From assembly GCF_040676615.1 (NCBI RefSeq), contig NZ_JBFAPI010000004.1:310001-374000 (forward strand): a stretch of DNA of 64,000 nt. Reading direction: 5' to 3'. The position numbers and the translations under genes are program-made. The notes beneath the pieces are model-generated. The model ran no database searches and was not told the DNA's origin. It worked only from the letters and a program-made list of their open reading frames with translations. Below are positions 23,545-32,219 of this stretch, piece by piece (within the stretch, counting starts at the first letter, position 1; each line of letters opens with the position of its first letter). This DNA comes from Asanoa sp040676615. Lineage in GTDB: Bacteria > Actinomycetota > Actinomycetes > Mycobacteriales > Micromonosporaceae.

Positions 23545-25095
23545 ATGGCCGCGATCAGACGTGCTCGTTTCCGGCTCCGCACGGCTTCGGCCGTGGCGGC
23601 CGCCGGCCTCTTGGCGCTGTCCGTGGGGGCCCGGGGGGCGGCGGCGTCGGACGGCCCACCCGACGAGGAGGGCGGCATCGCCTGGACGGCCTGCGACGGG
23701 CTGGACGAGCGCTTCGAGTGCGCCCGGGTGCGGGTCCCGCTCGACTGGAACCAGCCCGACGGCGAGCAGATCGAGCTCGCGGTGATGAAGCACCTCGCGA
23801 GCCGGCCCGAGGAGCGGATCGGCTCGATGTTCGTCAATCCCGGCGGGCCCGGCCAGAGCGGCGTCGGCCTCGTCCGCGACAGCGGCGACGACATCGACGC
23901 GTGGGGCGGCGGCCGCTTCGACCTGGTCGGCTGGGACCCGCGCGGCACCAACGACAGCACCCCGGTGCGCTGCTTCACCAGCGACGCCGAGCGCGACGAG
24001 TTCTGGGCCGGCGTGTCCGTCCCAGACACGCCGGCGGAATCGGCCGCGTACGAGCAGAAGACCCTCGATCTCGCCAAGCGCTGCGGTGAGGTGAGCGGCG
24101 ACCTGCTCTCGCACATCACCACCGCGGACACCGCGCGCGACCTCGAGCGGCTGCGCGGCCTCGTCGGAGACGAGCGGCTCACCTACCTCGGCCTGTCCTA
24201 CGGCACCTTCATCGGGCAGACCTACGCCAACCTGTTCCCCGGCCGGGTGCGTGCGATGCTGCTGGACGGCCTGATCGACCCGGTCGACTCCAGCACCAGC
24301 GAAGAAGCCAACATCGCCAACGGCGTCTCGTCCGCCGACGAGGTCTTCGAGCAGTTCATGATCGCCTGCCAGAACGCCTCCCCCGGCGAATGCGCGCTCG
24401 CCGGGCACGACGAGCCGGTCAAGGACCGGGTCGCGGCGCTGTTCGAGCGGGCCCGCCAGACGCCCATCCCGGCACCGGGAGCCGACCCGCCCGGCGAGCT
24501 GAGCTACGGCGACCTGCAGGTCTCGACCTTCAACCCGCTGCGGCTCCCGCTCACCTGGCCCCAGTTCGCGGAAGACCTCGACGCCGCCGCCGAGGGCGAC
24601 GCGTCGGCGCTGTTGACGGCCGCGCGGGCACTCCAGTCACCGGTCGGCATGATCGCCTCGACCACCTCGGCGGCGATCTCCTGCGCCGACGCCCCGGCCC
24701 GGGTCCCGGTGTCGGAGTGGCCCGAGCAGATCGCCCGGTTCACCGACGCGGGCAAGCTGTGGGGCTCGGTGCTGGGCTGGTGGCTGTGGGCGCCGTGCGC
24801 GTCGAACTGGCCGGCCCAGGCGCCCGGCCGCTACACGGGCCCGTGGAACGCCACGACCGAGAACCCGATCCTGCTGATGGGCGCCCGCTACGACCCCGGC
24901 ACCCCCTACCGGAACGCCGTCTCGGCCGAGCAGCGCCTGGGCAACGCGGTCCTGGTCACCCTGAACGGGTACGGCCACCCGAGCTACCAGGTGCCCAGCA
25001 CGTGCCTGGACGAGATCCGCGAGCACTACCTGGTCGACCTGGTCACCCCGGCCAAGGGCACGGTCTGCCAGCCCGACGAGGCGCCGTTCTCCTGA
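23545..25095 (+). CDS. Secreted alpha/beta hydrolase, tripeptidyl aminopeptidase-like (SlpD/E, TAP family)
   Basis: 516 aa. A signal peptide is seen (basic start, FRLRTASAVAAAGLLALSV, cut near ASA/ASD). Then the family pattern: WTACDG...FECARVRVPLDWNQPDG, MFVNPGGPGQSG, DLVGWDPRGT, the nucleophile elbow GLSYGTFIGQTYANLFP, and a C-terminal TAP-like domain with the acid in GARYDPGTPY and the histidine in GYGHPSYQ. Several cysteines suggest disulfides. It cleaves N-terminal peptides outside the cell. ATG 23545 follows a G-rich RBS; an upstream ATG gives a non-signal start. Confidence 0.9.
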   Translation: MAAIRRARFRLRTASAVAAAGLLALSVGARGAAASDGPPDEEGGIAWTACDGLDERFECARVRVPLDWNQPDGEQIELAVMKHLASRPEERIGSMFVNPGGPGQSGVGLVRDSGDDIDAWGGGRFDLVGWDPRGTNDSTPVRCFTSDAERDEFWAGVSVPDTPAESAAYEQKTLDLAKRCGEVSGDLLSHITTADTARDLERLRGLVGDERLTYLGLSYGTFIGQTYANLFPGRVRAMLLDGLIDPVDSSTSEEANIANGVSSADEVFEQFMIACQNASPGECALAGHDEPVKDRVAALFERARQTPIPAPGADPPGELSYGDLQVSTFNPLRLPLTWPQFAEDLDAAAEGDASALLTAARALQSPVGMIASTTSAAISCADAPARVPVSEWPEQIARFTDAGKLWGSVLGWWLWAPCASNWPAQAPGRYTGPWNATTENPILLMGARYDPGTPYRNAVSAEQRLGNAVLVTLNGYGHPSYQVPSTCLDEIREHYLVDLVTPAKGTVCQPDEAPFS

Positions 25096-25101
25096 CCGCG
25101 T

Positions 25102-25152
25102 CGACATCGCGCATCCGCCGCCGGTCAGCCCGGCAACGGGTGCGCGATGTCG
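25102..25152. terminator. Hairpin between convergent genes
   Basis: CGACATCGCGCA (25102-25113) pairs exactly with 25141-25152, with a 27-nt loop. The right arm lies in the end of the RNA ligase-like gene. Likely a weak bidirectional terminator. Confidence 0.55.
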
Positions 25153-25643
25153 TTCGCGTGGTCGGTGACCGACGCGCCGGTCACCGTCGCGCGCAGGGGC
25201 AGGATTTCCAGACAGCGGCGTACGGCCGCGCCCATCAGCGGGTTCGGCACCCGGAGCGAGACGGTGCAGTGCGGGATCCAGCGGCCCGGCCGGTATTGGT
25301 CCCAGACCTCGACGCCGCCCGCCGCGAGGCGGTCGTGCACCGCCCGGTGCCGGTCGAGCAGCGCGGCCGTCGGTGTGACGCCGAGCCAGAGCACCCGCCC
25401 GACGAACTGGCCGACGAAGTCGAGGTCGAGCGCCAGGCCGCGGCCGACCGGGGCATCGCCGAGCGCCGCCGCCACCGCGTCCGGCGACAACCGGCTCGCC
25501 GCCGCCAGCGAGACGTGCGGGCGGTGTTTCGAGTCCTGCAGAGACGCCAGCGTCGGGATGCCCTCGGCCTCCAGCGCCTGCCACAGTGCCCGCAACCGCC
25601 GGGTGGCATCGGTGTCGAGGTAGAGCTCGAGCGCGGCGACCAA
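25125..25643 (-). CDS. 2'-5' RNA ligase / cyclic phosphodiesterase family protein
   Basis: 172 aa from a TTG start. The two HxTx/HxSx motifs of the 2H phosphoesterase superfamily are present: HRPHVSLA (residue ~50) and WIPHCTVSL (residue ~125). This family includes LigT/ThpR, acting on RNA 2',3'-cyclic ends; the true substrate is unknown. No ATG or GTG fits before the first strand (LVAALELYLD), so TTG 25643 was chosen; it lies within 5 bp of the upstream stop, so it is translationally coupled with the phosphatase gene. Confidence 0.78.
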   Translation of the reverse strand: MVAALELYLDTDATRRLRALWQALEAEGIPTLASLQDSKHRPHVSLAAASRLSPDAVAAALGDAPVGRGLALDLDFVGQFVGRVLWLGVTPTAALLDRHRAVHDRLAAGGVEVWDQYRPGRWIPHCTVSLRVPNPLMGAAVRRCLEILPLRATVTGASVTDHANDIAHPLPG

Positions 25644-25645
25644 GG

Positions 25646-27256
25646 TCAGCGGGCCGCCCTGATCCGGACCAGGGTGCCGGCCGGGCCGCTCTCGATGTGC
25701 AGGTCGTGGCTCGTCTGCTGGGCGATCCACAGGCCCATGCCGCCAGTCGGCGACGGGGTCGGGCGCTCCTGACGGGTCAGGTAGTCGGCGGCCGGGAAGC
25801 CGGTGCCGCGGTCGCGGACCTCGCAGACCAGGTCGTCACCGGCGGAGATGACGCGGAGCCGGCCGGCGCCGCCGCCGTGCCGGATCGCGTTGGTCATCAC
25901 CTCGTTGACGGCCGCGATGAAGTCGTCGGCGGTCTCTTCGGCCATGCCGTGGCGCGCCGACTCGTCGGCGACCCGGCGGCGCAGCGCCGCCACCCCCGCC
26001 CGGTCGAAACCGGTGTCGACGAGCACCACCGGCTCGGGCGGCGCCGGCGGGCCGAGCCGGCGGATCGCCAGCAGCGCGGTGTCGTCGCTGGGCCGCTCCT
26101 CCCCCACGGTCAGCATCAGCGCGGTGCAGACCTCGTCGGGCTCCCCGGGCCAGACGGTGGCGCGCAGCCGCTCGAGGCCGACGTCGATCGACTCGCTGCG
26201 GCGCTCGATCAGGCCGTCGGTGTAGCAGACCAGCAGCGCGCCGGGCGGGAAGTCGACCACGGTGGTGCGTCGTCCGGTGGCCGGCCGGCCCATGCCGAGC
26301 GGGACGTCGGTCGGTGCCGGCAGCAACTCGGCGTTGCCGGCCGAAGACACCAGCACCGGCAAGGGATGCCCGGCCACCGAGAGGTGGATCCGGTCGCGCT
26401 CCGGCGGGATCATCGCGTAGACCACGGTGGCCAGGTTGCCGGTCTCGAAGTGGTGCACCTTCGCGTCGAGGTGCTGCAGCGCGTCGGCAGGGTCGGCACA
26501 GACCAGGGCGTAGGCCCGCAGCGCGCTGCGCAGCCGGCCCATCACCACCGCCGACTGGAGGCCGTGGCCGGAGACGTCGCCGACCACCACGCCGAGCCAG
26601 CCGGACGGGAGGGTGAACACGTCATACCAGTCGCCGCCGACGCCGGAGTCGTGGCCGGGCAGGTAGCGGGCCGCCATCTCCACGCCGGCCACCTCGGCCA
26701 GCGCGGTCGGCAGCAGGCTGCGCTGGAGCGCGAGGGCGGTGGTGCGGTCGATGTTGCCGGCGCGGCTGTGTGTGGCCACGCTGGCCCGGTCGGCGACCAT
26801 CTCCAGCAGGCGCACGTCCTCGGAGGTGAACGCGCGCGGAGCGTTGCTGCCGACGTGGAGCACACCGGCGAGCTCGCCGCCGCCGAAGATCGGGACGCCG
26901 AGGACCGAACGGACCTCGCGGCCCCGCACCAGCGGGCTGGTGTCGCCGTCGAGGGTGACGTCGTCGATCACCATCGGCCGCCGGTCGCGGGCGATCCGGC
27001 CGGCGAAGCCCCGCCCGATCGGCAGCCGCAGCCCTTCCTGGAAGTCGTCGCCGAGCCCCATGGCGGCGGTGGCGACCAGTTGCCGGGCGTGGGCGTCGAG
27101 CAGCAGGATCACCGCGGTGTCGACCCCGAGCAGGTCACGGACGCGGTCGAGCAGCTCGGCCAGCAGGTCGTCGACGTCGAGCCGGGAGAGGGCGGCGTCG
27201 GTGACGGCCTCGAGCCGCCGGAGCCGCTCATCGCTGTCGGTTGCCGCATCGATCAC
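25646..27256 (-). CDS. GAF-PP2C(SpoIIE)-HATPase regulatory phosphatase
   Basis: 536 aa. An N-terminal GAF domain (residues ~20-170, with LGVPIFGGGELAGVLHVGS) is followed by a SpoIIE/PP2C phosphatase (~190-390) with the metal motifs GGDWYDVF, VVGDVSGHGLQSAV and YTDGLIERR, and then a HATPase_c anti-sigma kinase domain (~410-536; NEVMTNAIRHGG, RDRGTGFP, GGMGLWIAQQ). It probably both phosphorylates and dephosphorylates partners in an anti-sigma/anti-anti-sigma switch. GTG start. It follows the large secreted protein on the same strand, separated by a terminator. Confidence 0.93.
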   Translation of the reverse strand: MIDAATDSDERLRRLEAVTDAALSRLDVDDLLAELLDRVRDLLGVDTAVILLLDAHARQLVATAAMGLGDDFQEGLRLPIGRGFAGRIARDRRPMVIDDVTLDGDTSPLVRGREVRSVLGVPIFGGGELAGVLHVGSNAPRAFTSEDVRLLEMVADRASVATHSRAGNIDRTTALALQRSLLPTALAEVAGVEMAARYLPGHDSGVGGDWYDVFTLPSGWLGVVVGDVSGHGLQSAVVMGRLRSALRAYALVCADPADALQHLDAKVHHFETGNLATVVYAMIPPERDRIHLSVAGHPLPVLVSSAGNAELLPAPTDVPLGMGRPATGRRTTVVDFPPGALLVCYTDGLIERRSESIDVGLERLRATVWPGEPDEVCTALMLTVGEERPSDDTALLAIRRLGPPAPPEPVVLVDTGFDRAGVAALRRRVADESARHGMAEETADDFIAAVNEVMTNAIRHGGGAGRLRVISAGDDLVCEVRDRGTGFPAADYLTRQERPTPSPTGGMGLWIAQQTSHDLHIESGPAGTLVRIRAAR

Positions 27257-27279
27257 CCGAACAGCGTAAACCCGGAGGC

Positions 27280-27310
27280 GGTGGGGAGTGCCAGCCCGGC
27301 ACTCCCCACC
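27280..27310 (-). terminator. Terminator of the large ThuA/F5-8C gene
   Basis: A perfect 13-bp stem (27280-27292 with 27298-27310) and a 5-nt loop begin 8 bp after the stop of the large gene. Confidence 0.8.
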
Positions 27311-27317
27311 AGGTCGG

Positions 27318-30300
27318 TCAGCTTCCGAACACTTCCAGGTTGAACAGGGAGTAGCCGTACGCCGTACCCCGCGCGGTGCCGTTGATCCGCACGTAGCGGC
27401 CGCTGGCGTCGAGCCCGGTGTTGTCGTCCTCGCCGCCGTTGCCACCGGTCACGGACCGCACGGTGGTCCAGGTGGTGCCGTTCGGCGAGGTCTGTATCTG
27501 GTACGCCGATCCGTAGGCGGCCTCCCAGAGCAGCCGGACCCGGCTGATCGAGTAGGTCTGCCCCAGGTCGACCTGGATCCACTGCGGGTCGCCGAACGCG
27601 CTCGACCAGCGGGTCGTGGTCGACGCGTCCACCGCCAGCGAGGCCGGGAACGCCGCGCTCTCCACGCTCGAGGCCGTCGCCGGCTTGCCCTGCGCCACGT
27701 TGGTCGCCGCCGGCGGCTGGCCGCCACCGCCGTAGACCTCGAAGGAGAACAGCGAGTAGCCCCAGGCCGTGCCGCGCGCGGTGCCGTAGATCCGGACGTA
27801 CCGGCCACTGGCATTCAGACCGGTGTTGTCGTCCTCGCCACCGTTGCCACCGGTGATCGTCCGCGCGACGGTCCAGGTGGTGCCGTTGGTCGAGGTCTCG
27901 ATCCGGTAGGCGGACCCGTACGCGGCCTCCCACTGGAGCCGCACGCGGTCGATCGCGTACGTCTGCCCGAGGTCGACCTGGATCCACTGCGGGTCGGCGA
28001 ACGCGCTGGCCCAGCGGGTGGTGGCCGAGGCGTCCACGGCCGCCGACGCCGGGTAGGCGTCGGCCTCGACGCTCGACGCCGTCGCCGGCTTGTTGAGCGC
28101 CAGGTTCGTGCCGGTCGGCGGGGTGCCGCCGGAGGTGAAGGTGAACGAGTCGACGTTGAACAACGCCGCTCCGCCACCGCCGGTGAACACCAGGAACAGC
28201 GGCCCGGACCCGCTGGGCGCGGTGATCGTGCCGGACACGTCGGCGAACGTGTCGAACGATCCGGTCGCCGCCACCGTGGCCGTGCCGACCACCGCGCCGG
28301 TGGCCGAGCCGGACCGGATGGTGATCGTGCCCCCACCGCCGGCCGGTGCCGACACCCGGGCGGTGAACCCGGTCGCGAGCCCCGACAGGTAGTACGGATT
28401 GAAGGAGATCCAGTCACCGTTGCCGATGTTGCCGACCGCGCTGCCACCCTGGGCCGCCGCCGACGTCACGATGCTGACGCCCTGCTGGTTGCCGAAGTGC
28501 TCGGCCTGGCGCTGCCTGGGTTGCAGGACCACTGGGGTCGCGTTGATCGCCGTCGTCGATCCCGGCGGCGTGTAGGCGGCGTTGATGATCCCGAAGATGT
28601 TCGACGAGGCGTCGTGCTCGCCGTCGACGGTTGTCTGGATGGAACCGGTGCAACCGGTCCCGTTCGTGATCGGGTGGCCGTGCGAGTCGTGCCCGAGCAC
28701 GTAGGTCACCGTGACCCGGGAACAGTCGATGGTCGGGTTGGCCGGGTCGGTGACGTTGACCGTGAACGGCACCTGGTCACCGAAGCTGAACAGCCGGCCG
28801 GGTTGCGGCAACGAGACGCTGATCGTCGGTCCGCCGACGCCGATCACCACGCTGGCCGTCGCGGTCGCGCCGGACGGGTCGCGCACGGTCAACGTGGCCG
28901 TGTACTGCCCGTTGGCGGTGTAGGTGAACGACGGGTTGGCCGCCGTCGAGTCGACCGAGCCGTTCGTCTGGAAGTCCCAGGCATAGGTCAGCGGGTTCCC
29001 GTCGGGGTCGGTGGAGCCGGCCGACGAGAACTGCACGGTCAGTGGCGCGGTGCCACCGGTCGGGCTGCCCGACGCCACCGCCACGGGCGGCCGGTTGCCG
29101 CCGGTGACCTGGTATTCGATCCGGTAGACGGCCGAGTTGGCGTCGCCGCCGAACCAGCCGGTGCCGTAGTCGAGCACGTAGAGCGCGCCGTCGGGCCCGA
29201 ACTCGTAGTCCATCACCTGGGTCCCGGTCCACGGGAAGTTGGTGATGGTGCCCGGCGTGCCGTTCGCGTTGATGTTGATCGTCTTGATGAACCGGCGGCC
29301 GAACTCCGTGGCGAAGAACTTCCCGTCGTACGAGGGCGGGAACTTCACCGACGAGTTGAGCCCGGCGTTGTAGCGGTAGACCGCGCCACCCATCGGCGAG
29401 AGGCTGCCGCAGCAGATGCCCGGCGGATCCTGCCCGCCGCCGTAGGGCAGCCAACCCGCCCGCGACGCCGGCAGGGTGGTCAGCCCGGTGTTGTTGCGCG
29501 AGTTGTTGGTCGGCCCCCCGGTGCAGTTGTAGGGCCCGGCCGACGGTCCACTGGGGAACGTGTACTCCTGGTAGGGGGTGTTGTAGTTGGAGCAGTACGG
29601 CCAGCCGTAGTTGCCGGGCTGGGTGATCCGCTCGTAGGCGACGGTGCCGGCCGGCCCCCGGTTGGGGTCGGCGGTGCCCGCGTCCGGCCCGTAATCACCG
29701 AGGTAGACGATGCCGGTGGCCTTGTCGACGCTCATCCGGAACGGGTTCCGGAAGCCCATCGCGTACACCTCGGGCCTGGTGTTGGGGGTGCCCGGCGCGA
29801 ACATGTTGCCGGCCGGGATCGTGTAGCCCCCGCCCGCCGACGGCTTGATCCGGAGCACCTTGCCGCGCAGGTCGTTGGTGTTGCCCGCGGAGCGCTGCGC
29901 GTCGAAGGCCGGGTTACGGTCGGCCCGCTCGTCGATCGGCGCGTAGCCGCCCGAGTCGAACGGGTTGGTGTCGTCACCGGTCGACAGGTAGAGGTTGCCG
30001 GCCGCGTCGAAGTCGATGTCGCCACCGACGTGGCAGCACTGGCCACGGCTGGTCGGCACCTCGAGCACGGTCACCGCCGAGGCCGGGTCGATCGTGTTGT
30101 CGGCCCGCACGGTGAACCGGGCCAACCGGTTGACACCGTTGAAGGGCGCGAACTGCGCCGCCGTGCCGGTGGTCGGCGAGTCACCGGCCGGAGTGGACAG
30201 TGGTGGCGCGAAATAGAGATAGACCCAGCGGTTGGTCGCGAACGCCGGGTCGGCCTTGATGCTCTGCAGGCCCTCTTCGTCGTGCGTGTAGACCGGCAGG

Positions 30301-31226
30301 GTCAGGGCCACCTTGGTGTTGCCGGCCGCGTCGGTGTAGCGCACGACGCCGTCGCGCGAGGTGTGCAGCACGCCCCGGTCGGGCAACACGGTCAGGCCCA
30401 TCGGCTCGCCGGTCTCGGCGACGCCCTTGGCCAGCGTCACCTGTGCGAAGCTGCCCGGCGGGTCGACCGGTCCGGAGCCGACCGAACAGTTGCCGGTGCC
30501 CTGAGCCGCGTACCGGATGCCGCCCAGCAGGTGGGTCCGGAAGTTGGCCTCGGTGTAGCTCTCCTGGGTGTGTCCCAGGCCCGAATACCAGGTGCGGCCG
30601 CCGTCGTAGGCCCGGCACCAGGCGATCGGGTGGTCGCCCATGCCGCCGCCGGTGTAGGTCGACTCGTCGAGGTTGGCCAGCACGTGCACGTTGGGGCGGG
30701 GGTTGGTGCGATAGCTGTAGAGCTCGTCGGTGCGCACCCAGTTGGTCGGCAGTTCGGCCGTCGACGGGTGGCTGCCGTCTTCGATCCGGACGGTCACCTG
30801 CTGGATCGCCGGGTGCTGCAGGAAGTAGGCGCCGACCAGGTTCCCGTACCAGGGCCAGTCGTATTCGGTGTCGGCCGCCGCGTGGATGCCCGCGTAGCCG
30901 CCGCCGGCACGGACGTATCCCTCGAAAGCGGTCTGCTGTGCGGCGTTGAGCACGTCGCCGGTGGTGGACAGGAAGATGACGGCCTGGAAGCGGGCCAGGT
31001 TGGCGGTCGTGAACTGGTTGGCGTCTTCGGTGGCCTCGACAGTGAAGTTGTTCTGCGCGCCCAGTTGCTGGATCGCGGCGATGCCCGCCGGGATCGAGTC
31101 GTGCCGGAACCCCGCCGTTTTGCTGAAGACCAGCACGGAGAAGTCGGCTGCGAGAGCGGGTGTCGCCGGTATTCCGACGAGTGCCGCTGCCACCAGGGCG
31201 ACGCAGAGCAGCGCTCTGCGCAACAT
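27318..31226 (-). CDS. Secreted multidomain protein: ThuA, sugar dehydrogenase, PKD, two F5/8C
   Basis: 1302 aa with a Sec signal peptide (MLRRALLCVALVAAALVG, cleavage near ALA). Domains in order, approximate residues: ThuA-like glutamine-amidotransferase fold 28-245; GSDH/PQQ-dependent sugar-dehydrogenase-like beta-propeller 258-705 (GLTVLPDRGVLHTSRDG, GNYGWPYC, MDYEFGPDGALYVLDYG); PKD 709-794; a CBM6-like beta-sandwich 907-1032; two F5/8 type C (CBM32-like) modules 1042-1162 and 1178-1302. It probably binds polysaccharide and oxidises sugars outside the cell. ATG with RBS AAAGGTCC. The two F5/8C modules are recent duplicates. An AGAGCGCTCT palindrome lies 71 bp upstream. Confidence 0.92.
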   Translation of the reverse strand: MLRRALLCVALVAAALVGIPATPALAADFSVLVFSKTAGFRHDSIPAGIAAIQQLGAQNNFTVEATEDANQFTTANLARFQAVIFLSTTGDVLNAAQQTAFEGYVRAGGGYAGIHAAADTEYDWPWYGNLVGAYFLQHPAIQQVTVRIEDGSHPSTAELPTNWVRTDELYSYRTNPRPNVHVLANLDESTYTGGGMGDHPIAWCRAYDGGRTWYSGLGHTQESYTEANFRTHLLGGIRYAAQGTGNCSVGSGPVDPPGSFAQVTLAKGVAETGEPMGLTVLPDRGVLHTSRDGVVRYTDAAGNTKVALTLPVYTHDEEGLQSIKADPAFATNRWVYLYFAPPLSTPAGDSPTTGTAAQFAPFNGVNRLARFTVRADNTIDPASAVTVLEVPTSRGQCCHVGGDIDFDAAGNLYLSTGDDTNPFDSGGYAPIDERADRNPAFDAQRSAGNTNDLRGKVLRIKPSAGGGYTIPAGNMFAPGTPNTRPEVYAMGFRNPFRMSVDKATGIVYLGDYGPDAGTADPNRGPAGTVAYERITQPGNYGWPYCSNYNTPYQEYTFPSGPSAGPYNCTGGPTNNSRNNTGLTTLPASRAGWLPYGGGQDPPGICCGSLSPMGGAVYRYNAGLNSSVKFPPSYDGKFFATEFGRRFIKTININANGTPGTITNFPWTGTQVMDYEFGPDGALYVLDYGTGWFGGDANSAVYRIEYQVTGGNRPPVAVASGSPTGGTAPLTVQFSSAGSTDPDGNPLTYAWDFQTNGSVDSTAANPSFTYTANGQYTATLTVRDPSGATATASVVIGVGGPTISVSLPQPGRLFSFGDQVPFTVNVTDPANPTIDCSRVTVTYVLGHDSHGHPITNGTGCTGSIQTTVDGEHDASSNIFGIINAAYTPPGSTTAINATPVVLQPRQRQAEHFGNQQGVSIVTSAAAQGGSAVGNIGNGDWISFNPYYLSGLATGFTARVSAPAGGGGTITIRSGSATGAVVGTATVAATGSFDTFADVSGTITAPSGSGPLFLVFTGGGGAALFNVDSFTFTSGGTPPTGTNLALNKPATASSVEADAYPASAAVDASATTRWASAFADPQWIQVDLGQTYAIDRVRLQWEAAYGSAYRIETSTNGTTWTVARTITGGNGGEDDNTGLNASGRYVRIYGTARGTAWGYSLFSFEVYGGGGQPPAATNVAQGKPATASSVESAAFPASLAVDASTTTRWSSAFGDPQWIQVDLGQTYSISRVRLLWEAAYGSAYQIQTSPNGTTWTTVRSVTGGNGGEDDNTGLDASGRYVRINGTARGTAYGYSLFNLEVFGS
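27321..28097 (-). repeat. Duplicated F5/8C modules
   Basis: Two copies of about 360 bp (27321-27680 and 27738-28097) code near-identical modules; shared runs include DPQWIQVDLGQTY and GGNGGEDDNTGL. The high similarity at both DNA and protein level implies a recent in-frame duplication. Confidence 0.8.
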
Positions 31227-31296
31227 GATCGGACCTTTCTCATGGGGACGGTCATGAAGCGTGCGCCGACCACGCCGTGCCCACACGATGGCCGAT

Positions 31297-31306
31297 AGAG
31301 CGCTCT
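31297..31306. promoter_or_regulatory. LacI-type operator core AGAGCGCTCT
   Basis: A 10-bp palindrome with the central GC typical of LacI/GalR sites, 71-80 bp before the start of the 1302-aa protein and overlapping the end of the DUF1275 gene spacer. The regulator is not identified. Confidence 0.5.
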
Positions 31307-31309
31307 CCG

Positions 31310-31972
31310 TCAATCCCCTTCGATGTCTCCGAGGGCCCCGGCGATGATCGCGACCAGCAGGAAGCACAATGCCAGCACGGGTACGGACCAGCGTGCGGCG
31401 TGCATCAACGCGGCGGCGACGGTGGCACCGGCGCACAGCGCGCCCAGCTGTCCGAAGGCGACCGCCCGGGTGCCGCGCTTGCCGGTCACCAGGTCGTGCA
31501 GCGCGGTGGTGAGGGTGCCGGTCATGTAGGTGGTCGACTCGTGCAGCCAACTCGCGACGACGCTCTGGGTGCCCATCGCCAGGCCCGCGGCGGCGAGCAG
31601 CAGCAGCGCGGTCTCCCGGTCGGGCCGGCTGCCGGTCGCGATCCAGCCGCCGGTCAGCACGCCGAGCAGGGCGAGTTCGATGACCAGGTGGCCGGGCCAG
31701 CGGAACCGCGGGATGGCCTGGGCGGTCAGCACCCCGGCGGTGTAGCCGCCGATCGCGACGGCGGCCGGCGCGAACACGTGGTCGTCGGCGCTGCCGATGC
31801 CGTTGCCGGCGGTGACCAGGTTGCCGGTGATGATGCTGGCGAACGCGCCACCCAGGCCGGCGATGGCGAGCAGGTCGACCGCGCCGGCGCAGGCGGCAAG
31901 ACTGAGCGAGGTGACCCGGCGCCCGCCGCGCCGGGCCAACCTCGCCAGCACCACAGGCCCCACCGTACCCAC
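31310..31972 (-). CDS. DUF1275 (YoaK) family membrane protein
   Basis: 220 aa with about six hydrophobic segments. Family markers: GAVDLLAIAGLGGAFASIITGNLV near the N-terminus and TTYMTGTLTTALHDLVTGKRG in the second half. Function of the family is unknown; transport is suspected. GTG start 31972. On the same strand as the large secreted protein 84 bp downstream, but an operator in between suggests separate control. Confidence 0.8.
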   Translation of the reverse strand: MGTVGPVVLARLARRGGRRVTSLSLAACAGAVDLLAIAGLGGAFASIITGNLVTAGNGIGSADDHVFAPAAVAIGGYTAGVLTAQAIPRFRWPGHLVIELALLGVLTGGWIATGSRPDRETALLLLAAAGLAMGTQSVVASWLHESTTYMTGTLTTALHDLVTGKRGTRAVAFGQLGALCAGATVAAALMHAARWSVPVLALCFLLVAIIAGALGDIEGD

Positions 31973-32219
31973 GAATTGGGATTAAGGGGTAAAAACGACA
32001 AACCAACCAGGGTGGAGCCCGCCGCCACGGCCGGCGGGACGGCGCGGGCCGTGGCGACGAGCACCCCGACGGCCGCCAGCGGGCGCGTGGGCAGCCCGAA
32101 CTGTAGGTACCGGTGATCGCCGACAGGCGAACCTTAAGTCGAACGTAACCAGGCTTTACAGATCATTCCGGCGGCTATCGCGACGCGCGCCGCGGATAAC
32201 CGAAATTCCGGCCGGAGTT

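Noticed and set aside
27288..31298. A 1336-codon open frame on the plus strand
   Set aside because: It lies opposite the well-supported ThuA/F5-8C gene; its product is Arg/Gly/Val-rich without any domain. High GC content makes long antisense frames common.
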